DNA of 38,883 bases, from contig JAQXMG010000012.1 of the NCBI GenBank assembly GCA_029012525.1, positions 1 through 38,883 on the forward strand, given 5' to 3'. Both the position numbers and the translations under genes were made by a program. This DNA comes from a bacterium (GTDB lineage: Bacteria > Bacillota_I > Bacilli_A > RF39 > UBA660). This document shows, piece after piece, positions 31,045 to 38,883 of this stretch (the stretch's first letter is position 1; every line of letters begins with the position of its first letter). The notes under the pieces are model-generated. The model had not been told where the DNA came from, ran no database searches, and saw only the letters and a program-made list of their open reading frames with translations.

Positions 31045-31594
31045 ATATTGATCTATATAAATCTGCGCCCTTAAATGGATCTTTTTTATCAATTCTATCA
31101 ATAAATAAGATGCCATTTAAATGGTCTATTTCATGTTGAAAAGCAATTGCAAGTTCTTCTCTTGCTCTTATTTTAATAGGATTTCCATCGATATCAAAAC
31201 CTTCAACGGTAACTCTTGCAAAGCGTTTTACAATACCTTCAACATCTCTATTAACAGATAAACATCCTTCTCCTTCATCAACATAAATAATTTCTTCTGA
31301 ATGACTTGTTATTTTTGGATTTATAACAACATAAGTTTTAAATGTTTCTTTTATTTCTTGTTCATGTACTATAACAAGATATCTTTTTAGTACTCCAAGT
31401 TGTACTGCAGAAAGTCCCATACCAGGTCTTAAATCATATTTTTTAGCTAATTTATCAATTTGACTATTTGTTAAATACTCAATCATTAAATCTATATTTT
31501 TTTTATCTTCTTTAGTTAAAGGAAATTCTACTTCTTTACTAACTTGTCTTAATATTTTACATTTTTCATCTAAAATATCTTTATTTGTTAACAT
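31043..31594 (-). CDS. def: Peptide deformylase
   Basis: Def removes the formyl group from nascent N-termini, before Map acts. The 183-residue product has the three family motifs: GMGLSAVQLG at about 58-67 (usually GxGLAAPQxG), EGEGCLS near 107-113 with the metal ligand Cys111, and QHEIDHLNG with His154, Glu155 and His158. The insertions fit the Gram-positive type II form. ATG 31594 is chosen over the GTG at 31603 because GGGGTGA lies five bases before it and the -10 box at 31623-31618 is near. Confidence 0.96.
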   Translation of the reverse strand: MLTNKDILDEKCKILRQVSKEVEFPLTKEDKKNIDLMIEYLTNSQIDKLAKKYDLRPGMGLSAVQLGVLKRYLVIVHEQEIKETFKTYVVINPKITSHSEEIIYVDEGEGCLSVNRDVEGIVKRFARVTVEGFDIDGNPIKIRAREELAIAFQHEIDHLNGILFIDRIDKKDPFKGADLYRSI

Positions 31595-31617
31595 ATACTT
31601 CACCCCAAACTACGTAT

Positions 31618-31623
31618 ATTATA
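31618..31623 (-). promoter_or_regulatory. -10 box for def
   Basis: TATAAT on the minus strand, 23 bases before the def start. No convincing -35 is seen. Confidence 0.45.
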
Positions 31624-31635
31624 CACCAAAACAAT

Positions 31636-31663
31636 AAAAAAGGAAATATAAAATTATATTTCC
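31636..31663 (-). terminator. Terminator for the YjcZ-like peptide gene
   Basis: On the minus strand GGAAATATA and TATATTTCC form a perfect 9-bp stem around ATTT, followed by six T residues. Confidence 0.8.
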
Positions 31664-31678
31664 AAGTTTATATTCTTA

Positions 31679-31849
31679 TTAGTTCCAGTTTCTAGCGCCA
31701 AGAATAATGATTAAAAGAATAAATAATACTAAAATAATTGCATATCCATTACCATATCCAGCGTATCCTCCGCCACAACAAGGTGTTGCTGGAACTCCAC
31801 AGCAATTTCCTGAACTGCCGTATCCATAAGAATTACCATAATAATACAT
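31679..31849 (-). CDS. YjcZ-like small membrane peptide
   Basis: A 56-residue gene on the minus strand with a strong AAGGAGG six bases before ATG 31849; an ATG six bases further upstream touches the site and is rejected. The N-terminal half is Gly/Tyr-rich with two Cys-Cys pairs (GNCCG and TPCCGGGY). The C-terminal half is one hydrophobic helix, GYAIILVLFILLIIILGARN. This Gly-rich head plus GxGxA-IIVLFILLII tail is the pattern of the YjcZ family, small peptides annotated as sporulation-related in Bacillus and common in other Bacillota. A clean terminator follows. Function unknown; sporulation in this organism is not implied. Confidence 0.8.
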   Translation of the reverse strand: MYYYGNSYGYGSSGNCCGVPATPCCGGGYAGYGNGYAIILVLFILLIIILGARNWN

Positions 31850-31974
31850 AGACATCCTCCTTTTACCTAATATAGTTTATTAGTTATGAAACATTTTTGA
31901 CATTACAAAAATCTATTTTTTTAAATAAAGTTTTAAATTTTGTTATTTTGTGTTATTATTATTGTGATGATAAT

Positions 31975-33105
31975 ATGAAAAAGTTAATAAAATATATGGA
32001 TAAAAAACTTTTAATTGCTACAATTATCTTATTTGTCTTTGGACTTATAATGATTTTTTCAGCATCTAATGTAACAGCATACATGTTTGGAGCAAGTCCA
32101 AGCAGGTATTTTTATAAACAATCATTATTTCTTTTTGGAAGTTTTATTGGTTGTACAATAATGATGTTTATCCCAACTTCAAAATATAAAAAACTTTCTT
32201 GGGTTGCTTTAATCGGAGTAACATTTTTAGTTTTTGTTGCTCTTGTTTATGGAACTGTAGTTAATGATGCAAGTGGTTGGATAGGAATAGGTGGACTTGG
32301 TATTCAACCTAGTGAATTTGCTAAAGTTGTAATAATTATGTGGCTTGCTTGTTATTATGAAACCACAAGGGATGAAGAATTTTATAATGATACTATAAAA
32401 ATGTTTTTTCCTCTTTTTGTAATAGGAATTATAACATTTTTAATAATATTACAAAATGACTATGGAACAGCATTAATATTTTTACTTATATCGATGTTTA
32501 TCTTTTTACTTTCACCAACCTCAAAGAAAATAAAATTATTAGTAGTAGGAACAGGTACTTTTCTTGTTATAACTATAGTTGTTTTATGTTTAACTGGTGT
32601 TATTAGTTTTTTATCAAGTGATAAACTTGCTAGATTTAATTTTTTTGATCCATGTAGTAGATATTTAAATGAAGGAAATCAAGTATGTAATGGTTATATT
32701 GCTATAAATGGTGGAGGAATATTTGGTAAAGGTTTAGGAAATAGTACTCAAAAATATTTGTATTTACCCGAAGGACATACTGATTTTATATTTGCTATTA
32801 TTGTAGAAGAACTTGGAATTGTTGGTGCTATTTTATTAATGTTACTTTACATGTTTGTTTTAATTAGAATAATCTTAATTGGTAAAAAAGCACCTAAAAA
32901 TTATCAATCATTAATTTGTTATGGTGTATTTTTCTATCTGTTTTCTCATATTGTAATAAATTTAGGTGGAGTGCTTGGTCTTATGCCTTTAACAGGAATA
33001 CCACTTCCATTTATGTCATATGGCGGTAGTTTTGCATTATCAACGTGTATTGCTTTAACTATGGTACAAAGAATATGCTTTGAAATAAATCAACAAAAGA
33101 ATTAA
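31975..33105 (+). CDS. FtsW/RodA/SpoVE family peptidoglycan glycosyltransferase
   Basis: SEDS proteins polymerise glycan strands from lipid II with a class B PBP partner, either at the septum (FtsW) or along the wall (RodA). From ATG 31975 the product is 376 residues with about ten membrane helices. Family motifs are FSASNVTAY near the start, GLGIQPSEFAK near 105-115, LQNDYGTAL near 161, LPEGHTDFIFAI near 265 and LMPLTGIPLPFMSYGGS near 341-357. The wording fits FtsW/SpoVE slightly better than RodA, but no cell-division neighbour decides it. An in-frame TTG at 31897 would add 26 untypical residues. The ribosome binding site is weak (GTGATGA), and an extended -10 (TGT then TATTAT at 31954-31959) lies close, suggesting a very short leader. 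Confidence 0.92.
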   Translation: MKKLIKYMDKKLLIATIILFVFGLIMIFSASNVTAYMFGASPSRYFYKQSLFLFGSFIGCTIMMFIPTSKYKKLSWVALIGVTFLVFVALVYGTVVNDASGWIGIGGLGIQPSEFAKVVIIMWLACYYETTRDEEFYNDTIKMFFPLFVIGIITFLIILQNDYGTALIFLLISMFIFLLSPTSKKIKLLVVGTGTFLVITIVVLCLTGVISFLSSDKLARFNFFDPCSRYLNEGNQVCNGYIAINGGGIFGKGLGNSTQKYLYLPEGHTDFIFAIIVEELGIVGAILLMLLYMFVLIRIILIGKKAPKNYQSLICYGVFFYLFSHIVINLGGVLGLMPLTGIPLPFMSYGGSFALSTCIALTMVQRICFEINQQKN

Positions 33106-33114
33106 GGAATTTTT

Positions 33115-33151
33115 AAAAATACCTTTAATAATACTATTGGAGGTATTTTTT
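33115..33151 (+). terminator. Terminator-like hairpin that covers the comEA ribosome binding site
   Basis: A perfect 10-bp stem (AAAAATACCT at 33115-33124 with AGGTATTTTT at 33141-33150) and a 16-base loop. The 3' arm includes most of the GGAGGT site of comEA and ends in a T run two bases before its ATG. It could terminate ftsW transcripts, mask the site, or both. Confidence 0.65.
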
Positions 33152-33152
33152 T

Positions 33153-33872
33153 ATGGAACAAATTTTGGAAAATTTAAAAGAAAATAAATTTTTTCTTGGG
33201 GGATTTGTAATTCTTTTTATGATAATTATTATATCAAATGTGTTTATATATTTTTATTTAAAGTATGAGTTTAGTAATGACAATAATAATGAATTTGAAG
33301 AAGATAATCTTTTGAAAGATAATCTGGTTGTAGTTGATGAAATTACCAAAGTTACAGTGGAGATAAAAGGAGAAGTTAAAAAACCTGGTGTTTATGAAGT
33401 TAATTCTAATAAAAGAGTAAATGATGTTATTGCTTTAGCAGAAGGTTTAACTAAAAATGCCGATACCAGTGTTAATAATTTAAGTAAAAAAGTTACTGAT
33501 GAAATGATTATTATTATCTACAGTAAAGAAGAAGTAGCTAATTTTACGAAAGTCAAGGAAAAGGAAGATTTACTTTATGAAGAATGTGTTAAAACTTGTG
33601 TATCTAATAACAATTCTTGTTTAAATCCAAATGATTTAGATAGTACAACTGATACTTTAGTTGAAACTGATGAAACAAATAAAAAGCTAGTATCAATAAA
33701 TAAAGCATCACTTGATGAATTAATGACTTTACCAGGAATAGGAGAATCTAAGGCAAAAGCAATTATTAGCTATCGTGAGAAAACTAAATTTAATTCTATT
33801 GAAGAAGTTAAAAACGTATCTGGAATAGGGGAATCTTTATATGCTCAAATTAAGGATTTTATTACTACGTAA
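33153..33872 (+). CDS. comEA: Competence DNA receptor ComEA
   Basis: ComEA is a membrane-anchored double-stranded DNA receptor that hands DNA to ComEC. The 239-residue product has one N-terminal membrane helix (about 15-36), an SLBB domain (about 67-132: VEIKGEVKKPGVYEV, RVNDVIALAEGL), a linker with three cysteines (EECVKTCVSNNNSC) and a C-terminal helix-hairpin-helix DNA-binding domain (about 175-237: INKASLDELMTLPGIGESKA and NVSGIGESLY). This is the usual order in Bacillota. comEC overlaps its end by 32 bases. Translation may be limited by the hairpin over its ribosome binding site. Confidence 0.95.
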   Translation: MEQILENLKENKFFLGGFVILFMIIIISNVFIYFYLKYEFSNDNNNEFEEDNLLKDNLVVVDEITKVTVEIKGEVKKPGVYEVNSNKRVNDVIALAEGLTKNADTSVNNLSKKVTDEMIIIIYSKEEVANFTKVKEKEDLLYEECVKTCVSNNNSCLNPNDLDSTTDTLVETDETNKKLVSINKASLDELMTLPGIGESKAKAIISYREKTKFNSIEEVKNVSGIGESLYAQIKDFITT

Positions 33873-35928
33873 TATTATTTATTATTTTGTTTTGTTAATA
33901 GCTATTTTATATTTTTTATTTGTAAACTTTTTTGTAACTTATGAAAGTAAATATAACAACGTAAATAAATTAGAAGTTATTATTACTAATATAGTAAAAA
34001 AAGACTATGGTTTTAGGTTAGAACTTAAAAATGATGAAAAATTTATTGGTTATTATTATTTAGATAAAGATAAACAACAAGATTTTTATAATAATTATTC
34101 TATTGGAGATAAAATTAAAATTTCAGTTGAAGAAATAACTTTAACTAATAATACTTTAAAAAATACTTTTAATTATAAAAAGTATTTATATAATAAGAAA
34201 ATATACAAAATATTCGAAATAAAAAGTATTGAAAAATTAAAGACTAATCGTAATATTTTTTATTTGATTAAAAATTTTTTATATAAAAGAAGTTATAAAT
34301 TAGAAAAGAGTTATCCATATATTAACACTTTATTATTTGGTAATAAAAGCGATTTAAATAATGATATTTTATCTTCTTATAGTACAAATGGGATAAGTCA
34401 TTTATTTGCAATATCAGGTTCTCATATTAGTATTTTTGTTTTTATTATAGAAAAATTATTAAAGTTATTTAAGATTGGTGAAAATAAAAGATATCTGTTT
34501 TTAATTATATTTTTAATTTTTTTTATGTTTTTGACTAATTTTTCGATGTCTGTTGTTAGATGCTCTATTTTTACGATTCTTCTTTTAATTAACAAAATAT
34601 TTTATTTTTATATCAAACCACAAAATTTATTAATTCTTGCTTTTTCCATTATAATTTTTTCTAATCCTCTCACTTTATTTGATATTGGACTTTTATATTC
34701 TTCTATAATAAGTTTTTCTTTAATTATAATGAGTGATTATATTAATAAGGAAAAATCATATTTAAAAAAACTATTAAAAGTATCATTTATTTCTTTTATT
34801 GTCTCTCTTCCAATTACAATATATAATTTTTATCAAATTAATTTTTTATCTATTATTTATAATTTGTTTTTTGTACCATATGTATCATTTATAATATTAC
34901 CACTTGTAATAATAAGTTATATTTTTTCTTTCTTTGATAGTTTATTATACGTATTCGTTCTTATTATGGAAAAATTGTCACTATTTTTGTCACGAATCAA
35001 TATATTTAGCATAATAATGTGTAAACCAAATATGTCAATTATTGTCGTTTATTATATGTCAATTATTTTGCTTTTAAAGGGACTTAAAATAAATAAAAAA
35101 ATCTACTCTATTTCATTAATAATACTACTTATAATTAATTATATTGGACATTTTAAACTTGAAGATAAAATTACATTTGTTGATATTGGTCAAGGAGATT
35201 CTATTCTTTTGACAGTAAATGACACAATAAATTTAATTGATACAGGTGGAGTTGTCATGACAAGTGATAATAAATATACGTCTAAAATTGTAAAGAATAA
35301 AACAATACCATATTTAAAGTCTCTTGGAATAAGAAAAATAGATAATTTAATCCTTACTCATGGTGATAGTGATCATATGGGAGAAGCTATTTATTTAGTA
35401 GAAAATTTTAAAGTTGATAGAGTTATCTTTAATATTGGAAATTATAATTATTTAGAAAAAGCTTTAATAAAAGTTCTTGATAAAAAAAATATTGAGTATT
35501 ATCAAGATATAGAAGAATTAAATATTGGAGATTCTAAATTGAAAATTTTATATACAGGTTTATATGATAATGAAAATGATAATTCCAATGTAATTTATTT
35601 TGAATTTAATAATTTACAATTTTTATTTATGGGTGATGCAGGAGTAGAGAAAGAAAAAGATATATTAAAAAAATATAATATATCAGATATTGATTTTCTA
35701 AAAGTAGGACATCATGGATCAAATACAAGCAGTAGTAAGGAATTTATAGATACAATTAATCCAAAATATAGCGTAATAAGTGTAGGCATAGATAATAAAT
35801 ATAAACATCCAAATAAAGAAGTACTTGATAATTTATCTGATTCTAAAATATATAGAACCGATATTGATGGAAGTATAGAAATTAAACTAAATAAAAATCA
35901 ATATAAAATAAGGACATTTAGTCCATAG
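33841..35928 (+). CDS. comEC: DNA uptake channel protein ComEC
   Basis: ComEC forms the channel through which single-stranded DNA enters during transformation. The 695-residue product has two or three N-terminal parts: a membrane helix and an OB-like domain (about 1-150), the Competence membrane domain (about 165-430, starting near LLFGNKSDLNNDILSSY and GISHLFAISGSHIS), and a metallo-beta-lactamase-like domain with FVDIGQGDSILL near 443, THGDSDHMGE near 502 and VGHHGSNTSSSKEF near 621. ATG 33841 has AGGGGA eight bases ahead, inside comEA. comEA and comEC form one unit; comEB, comG and regulators are not in the window. Confidence 0.95.
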   Translation: MLKLRILLLRNIIYYFVLLIAILYFLFVNFFVTYESKYNNVNKLEVIITNIVKKDYGFRLELKNDEKFIGYYYLDKDKQQDFYNNYSIGDKIKISVEEITLTNNTLKNTFNYKKYLYNKKIYKIFEIKSIEKLKTNRNIFYLIKNFLYKRSYKLEKSYPYINTLLFGNKSDLNNDILSSYSTNGISHLFAISGSHISIFVFIIEKLLKLFKIGENKRYLFLIIFLIFFMFLTNFSMSVVRCSIFTILLLINKIFYFYIKPQNLLILAFSIIIFSNPLTLFDIGLLYSSIISFSLIIMSDYINKEKSYLKKLLKVSFISFIVSLPITIYNFYQINFLSIIYNLFFVPYVSFIILPLVIISYIFSFFDSLLYVFVLIMEKLSLFLSRINIFSIIMCKPNMSIIVVYYMSIILLLKGLKINKKIYSISLIILLIINYIGHFKLEDKITFVDIGQGDSILLTVNDTINLIDTGGVVMTSDNKYTSKIVKNKTIPYLKSLGIRKIDNLILTHGDSDHMGEAIYLVENFKVDRVIFNIGNYNYLEKALIKVLDKKNIEYYQDIEELNIGDSKLKILYTGLYDNENDNSNVIYFEFNNLQFLFMGDAGVEKEKDILKKYNISDIDFLKVGHHGSNTSSSKEFIDTINPKYSVISVGIDNKYKHPNKEVLDNLSDSKIYRTDIDGSIEIKLNKNQYKIRTFSP

Positions 35929-35941
35929 AAAGGAATTATAT

Positions 35942-36826
35942 ATGAACTATTATAATAAAATAAAACAAGAATTAATAAACAATGAAATATATAAAAAGGC
36001 TAAAGATTATAGCAAAAATAATAGTGATTTAACTGCTTATTATAAAGTAGGAAAAATATTAAGTGAAGCTGGAAAACATTATGGTGATGGAGTAATAAAA
36101 GAATATTCAAAAAAACTAACTAATGAATTGGGAAAAGGTTATACTTTTACTTCTCTTACAAGAATGAAAAAGTTTTATGTAATGATAGAAAAACTTGCGA
36201 CAGTGTCGCAACAATTAACATATGGACATTATGTTGAGTTATTGCTATTAACTGATATTAATAAAATAAGATATTATATTTTGACATCAGAACAACAAAA
36301 TCTATCTATTAGACAATTAAGAAATAAAATAAAAAATAACGAATATGAAAGATTGAATCAAGAAACAAATTTAAAACTGATTAATAATGAACAATCAAAT
36401 GTTGTTGATTTTGTTAAGAATCCTATATTAATAAAGAATAGTTATAGCAATATCAAAATATCAGAAAAAATATTACAAAAATTAATATTAGAAAACATTG
36501 AATCATTTATGAAAGAATTAGGTACTAATTTTAGTTTTATAGGCAGTGAATATAAAATAAAAATTGGAGATAGATATAATTATATAGATTTACTATTGTT
36601 TAATTATGAATATAATTGTTTTGTAGTCGTTGAATTAAAAGTAACAGAATTAAAAAAAGAACATATAGGTCAAATTGAGGTTTATATGAATTATGTAGAT
36701 AATAATTTAAAAAATATTAATCATGATAAAAATATTGGAATAATTATTTGCAGGAAAGAAAATAAGTATGTAATTGAATATTGTAGTGATAATAGAATTA
36801 TTGCTAGGGAATATGAATTGGTGTAA
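35942..36826 (+). CDS. YhcG/DUF1016 family PD-(D/E)XK nuclease
   Basis: The 294-residue product is a full-length YhcG-type protein. The N-terminal DUF1016 domain (about 25-140) has DLTAYYKVGKILSEAG, RMKKFYVMIEK, QQLTYGHYVELL and LSIRQLRNKI. The C-terminal nuclease domain (about 150-290) has the PD-(D/E)XK residues Asp216 in YIDLLLFN and Glu231-Leu-Lys233 in VVVELKV, plus GQIEVYMNYVD and GIIICRKEN. Members are often carried near restriction-modification and other mobile defence loci; their role is unsettled. It begins 13 bases after comEC, with AAAGGA as ribosome binding site. The relic of a second copy lies just downstream. Confidence 0.9.
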   Translation: MNYYNKIKQELINNEIYKKAKDYSKNNSDLTAYYKVGKILSEAGKHYGDGVIKEYSKKLTNELGKGYTFTSLTRMKKFYVMIEKLATVSQQLTYGHYVELLLLTDINKIRYYILTSEQQNLSIRQLRNKIKNNEYERLNQETNLKLINNEQSNVVDFVKNPILIKNSYSNIKISEKILQKLILENIESFMKELGTNFSFIGSEYKIKIGDRYNYIDLLLFNYEYNCFVVVELKVTELKKEHIGQIEVYMNYVDNNLKNINHDKNIGIIICRKENKYVIEYCSDNRIIAREYELV

Positions 36827-36865
36827 AAAAATAAAGAGAGACATTATAAAACTTTGCTATTAATA

Positions 36866-37060
36866 AATAAGTGTGATTTAACTACTTATTATAAAGTAGG
36901 GAAAACATTATGGTGGGGGAATAAGCAATTGGTAAAAGTATATTTAATATTTCTTTTGAAGTATATGAAAAAAATTTTACATATTAAAAAAAGACAGCCA
37001 GTTGCTGCTTAGTTATTATGGATTAATATATATTGAAATTAAAAAAAGTGAATATTTATG
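36866..37060 (+). pseudogene. Relic of a second YhcG/DUF1016 gene
   Basis: One frame reads NKCDLTTYYKVGKTL, matching NNSDLTAYYKVGKIL of the intact gene at residue 27. A little further, MKKILHIKKRQPVAA, a TAG stop, then LLWINIY lines up with the family's usual Mr-FYl-F-KRQ-x-x-AQLxWSHY block. The part between is missing or unrecognisable. The KRQPVAA wording differs from the intact neighbour (IEKLATVSQ), so this was a diverged paralogue, not a fresh duplicate. Confidence 0.6.
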
Positions 37061-37478
37061 TGATAAATTATTATATAAATTAATGTGTTAATTTAAATTT
37101 AAATATAAATGAATTAATAAAAATTGAATATGGATGTAAAAAATAATAAAAGGATAGACTCATGATATAAAAAATATATTTATTGTAAAAATTGTACATA
37201 GTTGATGCACAATTAACAAGTTTATCGTTATAGAATTTTTTTGAACTAAGTATAATGGTTAAATTTATTACTATGTTTTCCAAATGAAAGAAAAAAATTT
37301 TAGTAAAAAATAAATAATAAGTTTTTTTAATAATATATAAATATTATTTGATTATAATACATAAAATTAGTATTCTTTATTAATTATAAAATAATTTAAA
37401 AACTGGAACAAAACAGTAATGTATACATAAAATAATATAGACGCTAATCGCTAGTTGATGTAGCGTTTAATATAGATT
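37061..37478. other. AT-rich spacer, no gene seen
   Basis: About 420 bases of very AT-rich sequence with stops in every frame. I see no RNA gene or convincing promoter. A weak inverted repeat (ACGCTA at 37441 and TAGCGT at 37461) lies near the right end. It may hold further remains of the YhcG relic, too decayed to read. Confidence 0.5.
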
Positions 37479-37527
37479 AGAGCTTAAAATTCTTGATTTC
37501 TAAAATCAGGAATAAAGCTCTTTTTTT
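37479..37527 (+). terminator. Plus-strand terminator inside the 3' end of the radical SAM gene
   Basis: AGAGCTT (37479-37485) pairs with AAGCTCT (37515-37521). Within it ATTCTTGAT pairs with ATCAGGAAT with one G-T pair around a seven-base loop, and seven T residues follow. It would stop plus-strand transcripts coming from the YhcG side. Most of it is coding sequence of the opposing gene. Confidence 0.6.
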
Positions 37528-38377
37528 GTGTTTCTCCTTCTTGAATGAATGCATTTCTAATTCCAAGATCATATGCAAAATTTATAACATCATCATAAAC
37601 ATCATCACTTATTTTATGATTTAATTCTTCATATTTTAATTTTTTCATAGGAGTATATTGATTCATTATGCTAATATAGATATCATCTTTATAAGTTTTG
37701 TACAAATATTCGATTATTTTTTTAGAGTCATTTTCCATATTTGGAAGAAGTAAGTGTCTTACAATCACACCTTTTTTCATAATGCCATTATCATCAAACA
37801 TAGATTTTCCTACTTGGCGATACATTTCTGCAATGGCTTTTTTACAAACATTTACATAATTTCTAGCACTTGAATATTTTATTGCAATTTCATCATTATA
37901 ATATTTAAAATCTGGCAAATAAATATCAATTAAACCATCAAGCAATTTTAATGATTCAACATTTTCATAGCTACTCGTATTATAGACAATTGGAATAGTT
38001 AAACCTTTTTCTTTAGCAAGCATCAATCCTTCTTTTATTAAAGGAATATAATGAGTTGGAGTAATTAAATTAATATTTAAAGCTCCTTTTTTTTGCAATT
38101 TAAGACAAATATCGCTAAATTTTTCAATACTTATTTCTTTTCCTATATTTTCTTCTGATATTTCATAATTTTGACAGAATAAACATTTTAAATTACAATA
38201 TGAAAAAAATATAGCGCCACTACCAGAATCACCTGAAATACAAGGCTCTTCATAGTAGTAAAGATCTGCTCTTGCAATCTTTATTGAATCTTTTGCTTTA
38301 CAAAAACCAACTTCTTTATGTCTATTTACATTACAATTTCTAGGGCATAATTTGCATTTTGCTAATAAGTCTTTCAT
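37484..38377 (-). CDS. Radical SAM protein of the PflX (PFL-activase-like) family
   Basis: The 297-residue product has the radical SAM motif CNLKCLFC (Cys61, Cys65, Cys68) for the catalytic 4Fe-4S cluster, preceded by an N-terminal cysteine set (Cys8, Cys11, Cys15 and Cys26, CKLCPRNC) typical of PflX/COG1313. The rest of the barrel is recognisable: GALNINLITPTHY, YNTSSYENVE, DIYLPDFKYYND, VRHLLLPNM and MNQYTPM. Relatives of pyruvate formate-lyase activase make a glycyl radical on a partner; the PflX partner is not known to me, and no glycyl radical enzyme is in the window. ATG 38377 has GGTGA five bases ahead; the ATG at 38392 falls at or before the probable transcription start. Confidence 0.9.
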   Translation of the reverse strand: MKDLLAKCKLCPRNCNVNRHKEVGFCKAKDSIKIARADLYYYEEPCISGDSGSGAIFFSYCNLKCLFCQNYEISEENIGKEISIEKFSDICLKLQKKGALNINLITPTHYIPLIKEGLMLAKEKGLTIPIVYNTSSYENVESLKLLDGLIDIYLPDFKYYNDEIAIKYSSARNYVNVCKKAIAEMYRQVGKSMFDDNGIMKKGVIVRHLLLPNMENDSKKIIEYLYKTYKDDIYISIMNQYTPMKKLKYEELNHKISDDVYDDVINFAYDLGIRNAFIQEGETQKKSFIPDFRNQEF

Positions 38378-38393
38378 AAATTTCACCAACATA

Positions 38394-38399
38394 ATTATA
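38394..38399 (-). promoter_or_regulatory. -10 box for the radical SAM gene
   Basis: TATAAT on the minus strand. Transcription would begin around 38387, downstream of the ATG at 38392. The -35 is poor. Confidence 0.45.
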
Positions 38400-38507
38400 A
38401 CACGTATGATAAAAATTAAATAAATTATTATTTATCAATGTTATAATATTTATATAAAATGTCATAATTTTTTATTATAAATAAAATTTAAAAAATAAGA
38501 GAGCATT

Positions 38508-38540
38508 ATGGCGGAATATTGGGATTTATATGAAAAATAA
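38508..38540 (+). pseudogene. Ten-codon scrap resembling a NUDIX hydrolase N-terminus
   Basis: ATG 38508 encodes MAEYWDLYEK then TAA. EYWDLYD at the very start is characteristic of one group of NUDIX hydrolases, but nothing of the NUDIX box follows. The sequence then changes to a kinase fragment. It could be coincidence. Confidence 0.3.
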
Positions 38541-38883
38541 ATTCAATTATAAAATATGATGTATGTCGTTTAATAATAACGATAACAGATTCAGGAATAG
38601 GTATGGATATAGATAAAGTAAATGAAATATTAAGTTCCAATACCTATGATGAAAAAGACTTTGAAGTATTAAAGAATCTAGATGTAGGAACAAAAATGGC
38701 ACATAAGATCATAAAAATGTTAAATGGAACATTAATAGTTAAAAGTGAAGTAAACAAAGGTAGTGAATTTTTAATAATAGTAGATCAAAAAATAAAAAAA
38801 GAACAAAATAATCAAGAAAAAGAAGATAAATATCTAAGAAAAAGCAAAATATTAGTAGTAAATGATAAATCAAATGAGTTAAA
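38534..38883 (+). pseudogene. Histidine kinase/receiver fragment, 5'-truncated and cut by the window edge
   Basis: A frame opens after a TGA at 38531 and stays open to the edge. It encodes the end of an HATPase_c domain: LIITITDSGIGMDIDKVNEI (G1 box DSGIGM), then TKMAHKIIKMLNGTLIVKSE and NKGSEFLIIVDQ. A Lys/Glu-rich linker and the first strand of a response-regulator receiver domain follow (KSKILVVNDKSNE, where VVDD is usual). The sensor, dimerisation helix and N-box are missing, and no start codon or ribosome binding site precedes the domain. It looks like a deletion remnant of a hybrid kinase. Confidence 0.65.

Noticed and set aside
37080..37283. 67-codon minus-strand frame in the AT-rich spacer
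   Set aside because: It has a low-complexity Ile/Tyr/Phe-rich product, no ribosome binding site and no recognisable family.
37441..37466. Inverted repeat ACGCTA/TAGCGT as an attachment site or terminator
   Set aside because: The stem is only six bases with a 14-base loop and no T run; chance is likely.

Overview
The window is AT-rich, Gram-positive-type bacterial chromosome. The ribosomal gene order, AGGAGG-type ribosome binding sites, TTGACA/TATAAT promoters, a type Z (four-cysteine) S14, a CIRCE element and an rnc/smc neighbourhood all point to a Bacillota member. UGA is a normal stop (adk and map both end in TGA), which argues against Mycoplasma/Spiroplasma. A FtsW/RodA-type protein suggests peptidoglycan synthesis. 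The very low GC, the missing rpmD and the short SMC suggest a reduced-genome gut lineage of the RF39/Erysipelotrichia kind. That placement is inference.

Layout. (1) 1-1835: the 3' end of a sigma region 4-like gene, a very acidic unknown protein, and a complete divergent sigma-70 factor. (2) 1844-16117: a promoter with a roughly 125-nt leader drives the merged S10-spc-alpha cluster (rpsJ to rplQ, with secY, adk, map, infA, rpmJ and rpoA), closed by a terminator. (3) 16138-18705: an SDR oxidoreductase and truA, then a strong promoter and hairpin leader for rplM-rpsI. (4) 18717-20633: an Abi_2/HEPN abortive-infection protein, a small convergent membrane protein with a possibly leaderless mRNA, and an Hsp20 gene whose promoter lies inside a perfect CIRCE operator. 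(5) 20632-26169: a metal-SBP-like lipoprotein lacking the usual His ligands, yidD, rnc, gmk on the other strand, and smc. (6) 26183-31015: a decaying accessory island of toxin/polyvalent-protein fragments with two duplicated blocks, two different nuclease-like modules, a helicase-associated domain fragment and a broken small gene. (7) 31043-35928: def, a 56-aa YjcZ-like peptide gene, an ftsW/rodA-type gene, comEA and comEC. (8) 35942-38883: an intact YhcG/DUF1016 nuclease, the relic of a second copy, a PflX-like radical SAM protein, a NUDIX-like N-terminal scrap, and a 5'-truncated histidine kinase fragment running off the edge.

How it fits together. Regions 2 and 3 form the translation, secretion and RNA polymerase core. 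Regions 5 and 7 carry conserved housekeeping genes (RNA processing, nucleotide metabolism, chromosome organisation, N-terminal processing, envelope growth, DNA uptake). Accessory material sits between them. Most of it is broken and looks like the debris of phage or conjugative elements plus one or two defence genes. The best candidates for something new are the duplicated modular toxin island at 26241-30719, the divergent sigma/acidic-protein pair at the left, the binding protein without metal ligands, and several RNA hairpins placed next to ribosome binding sites.
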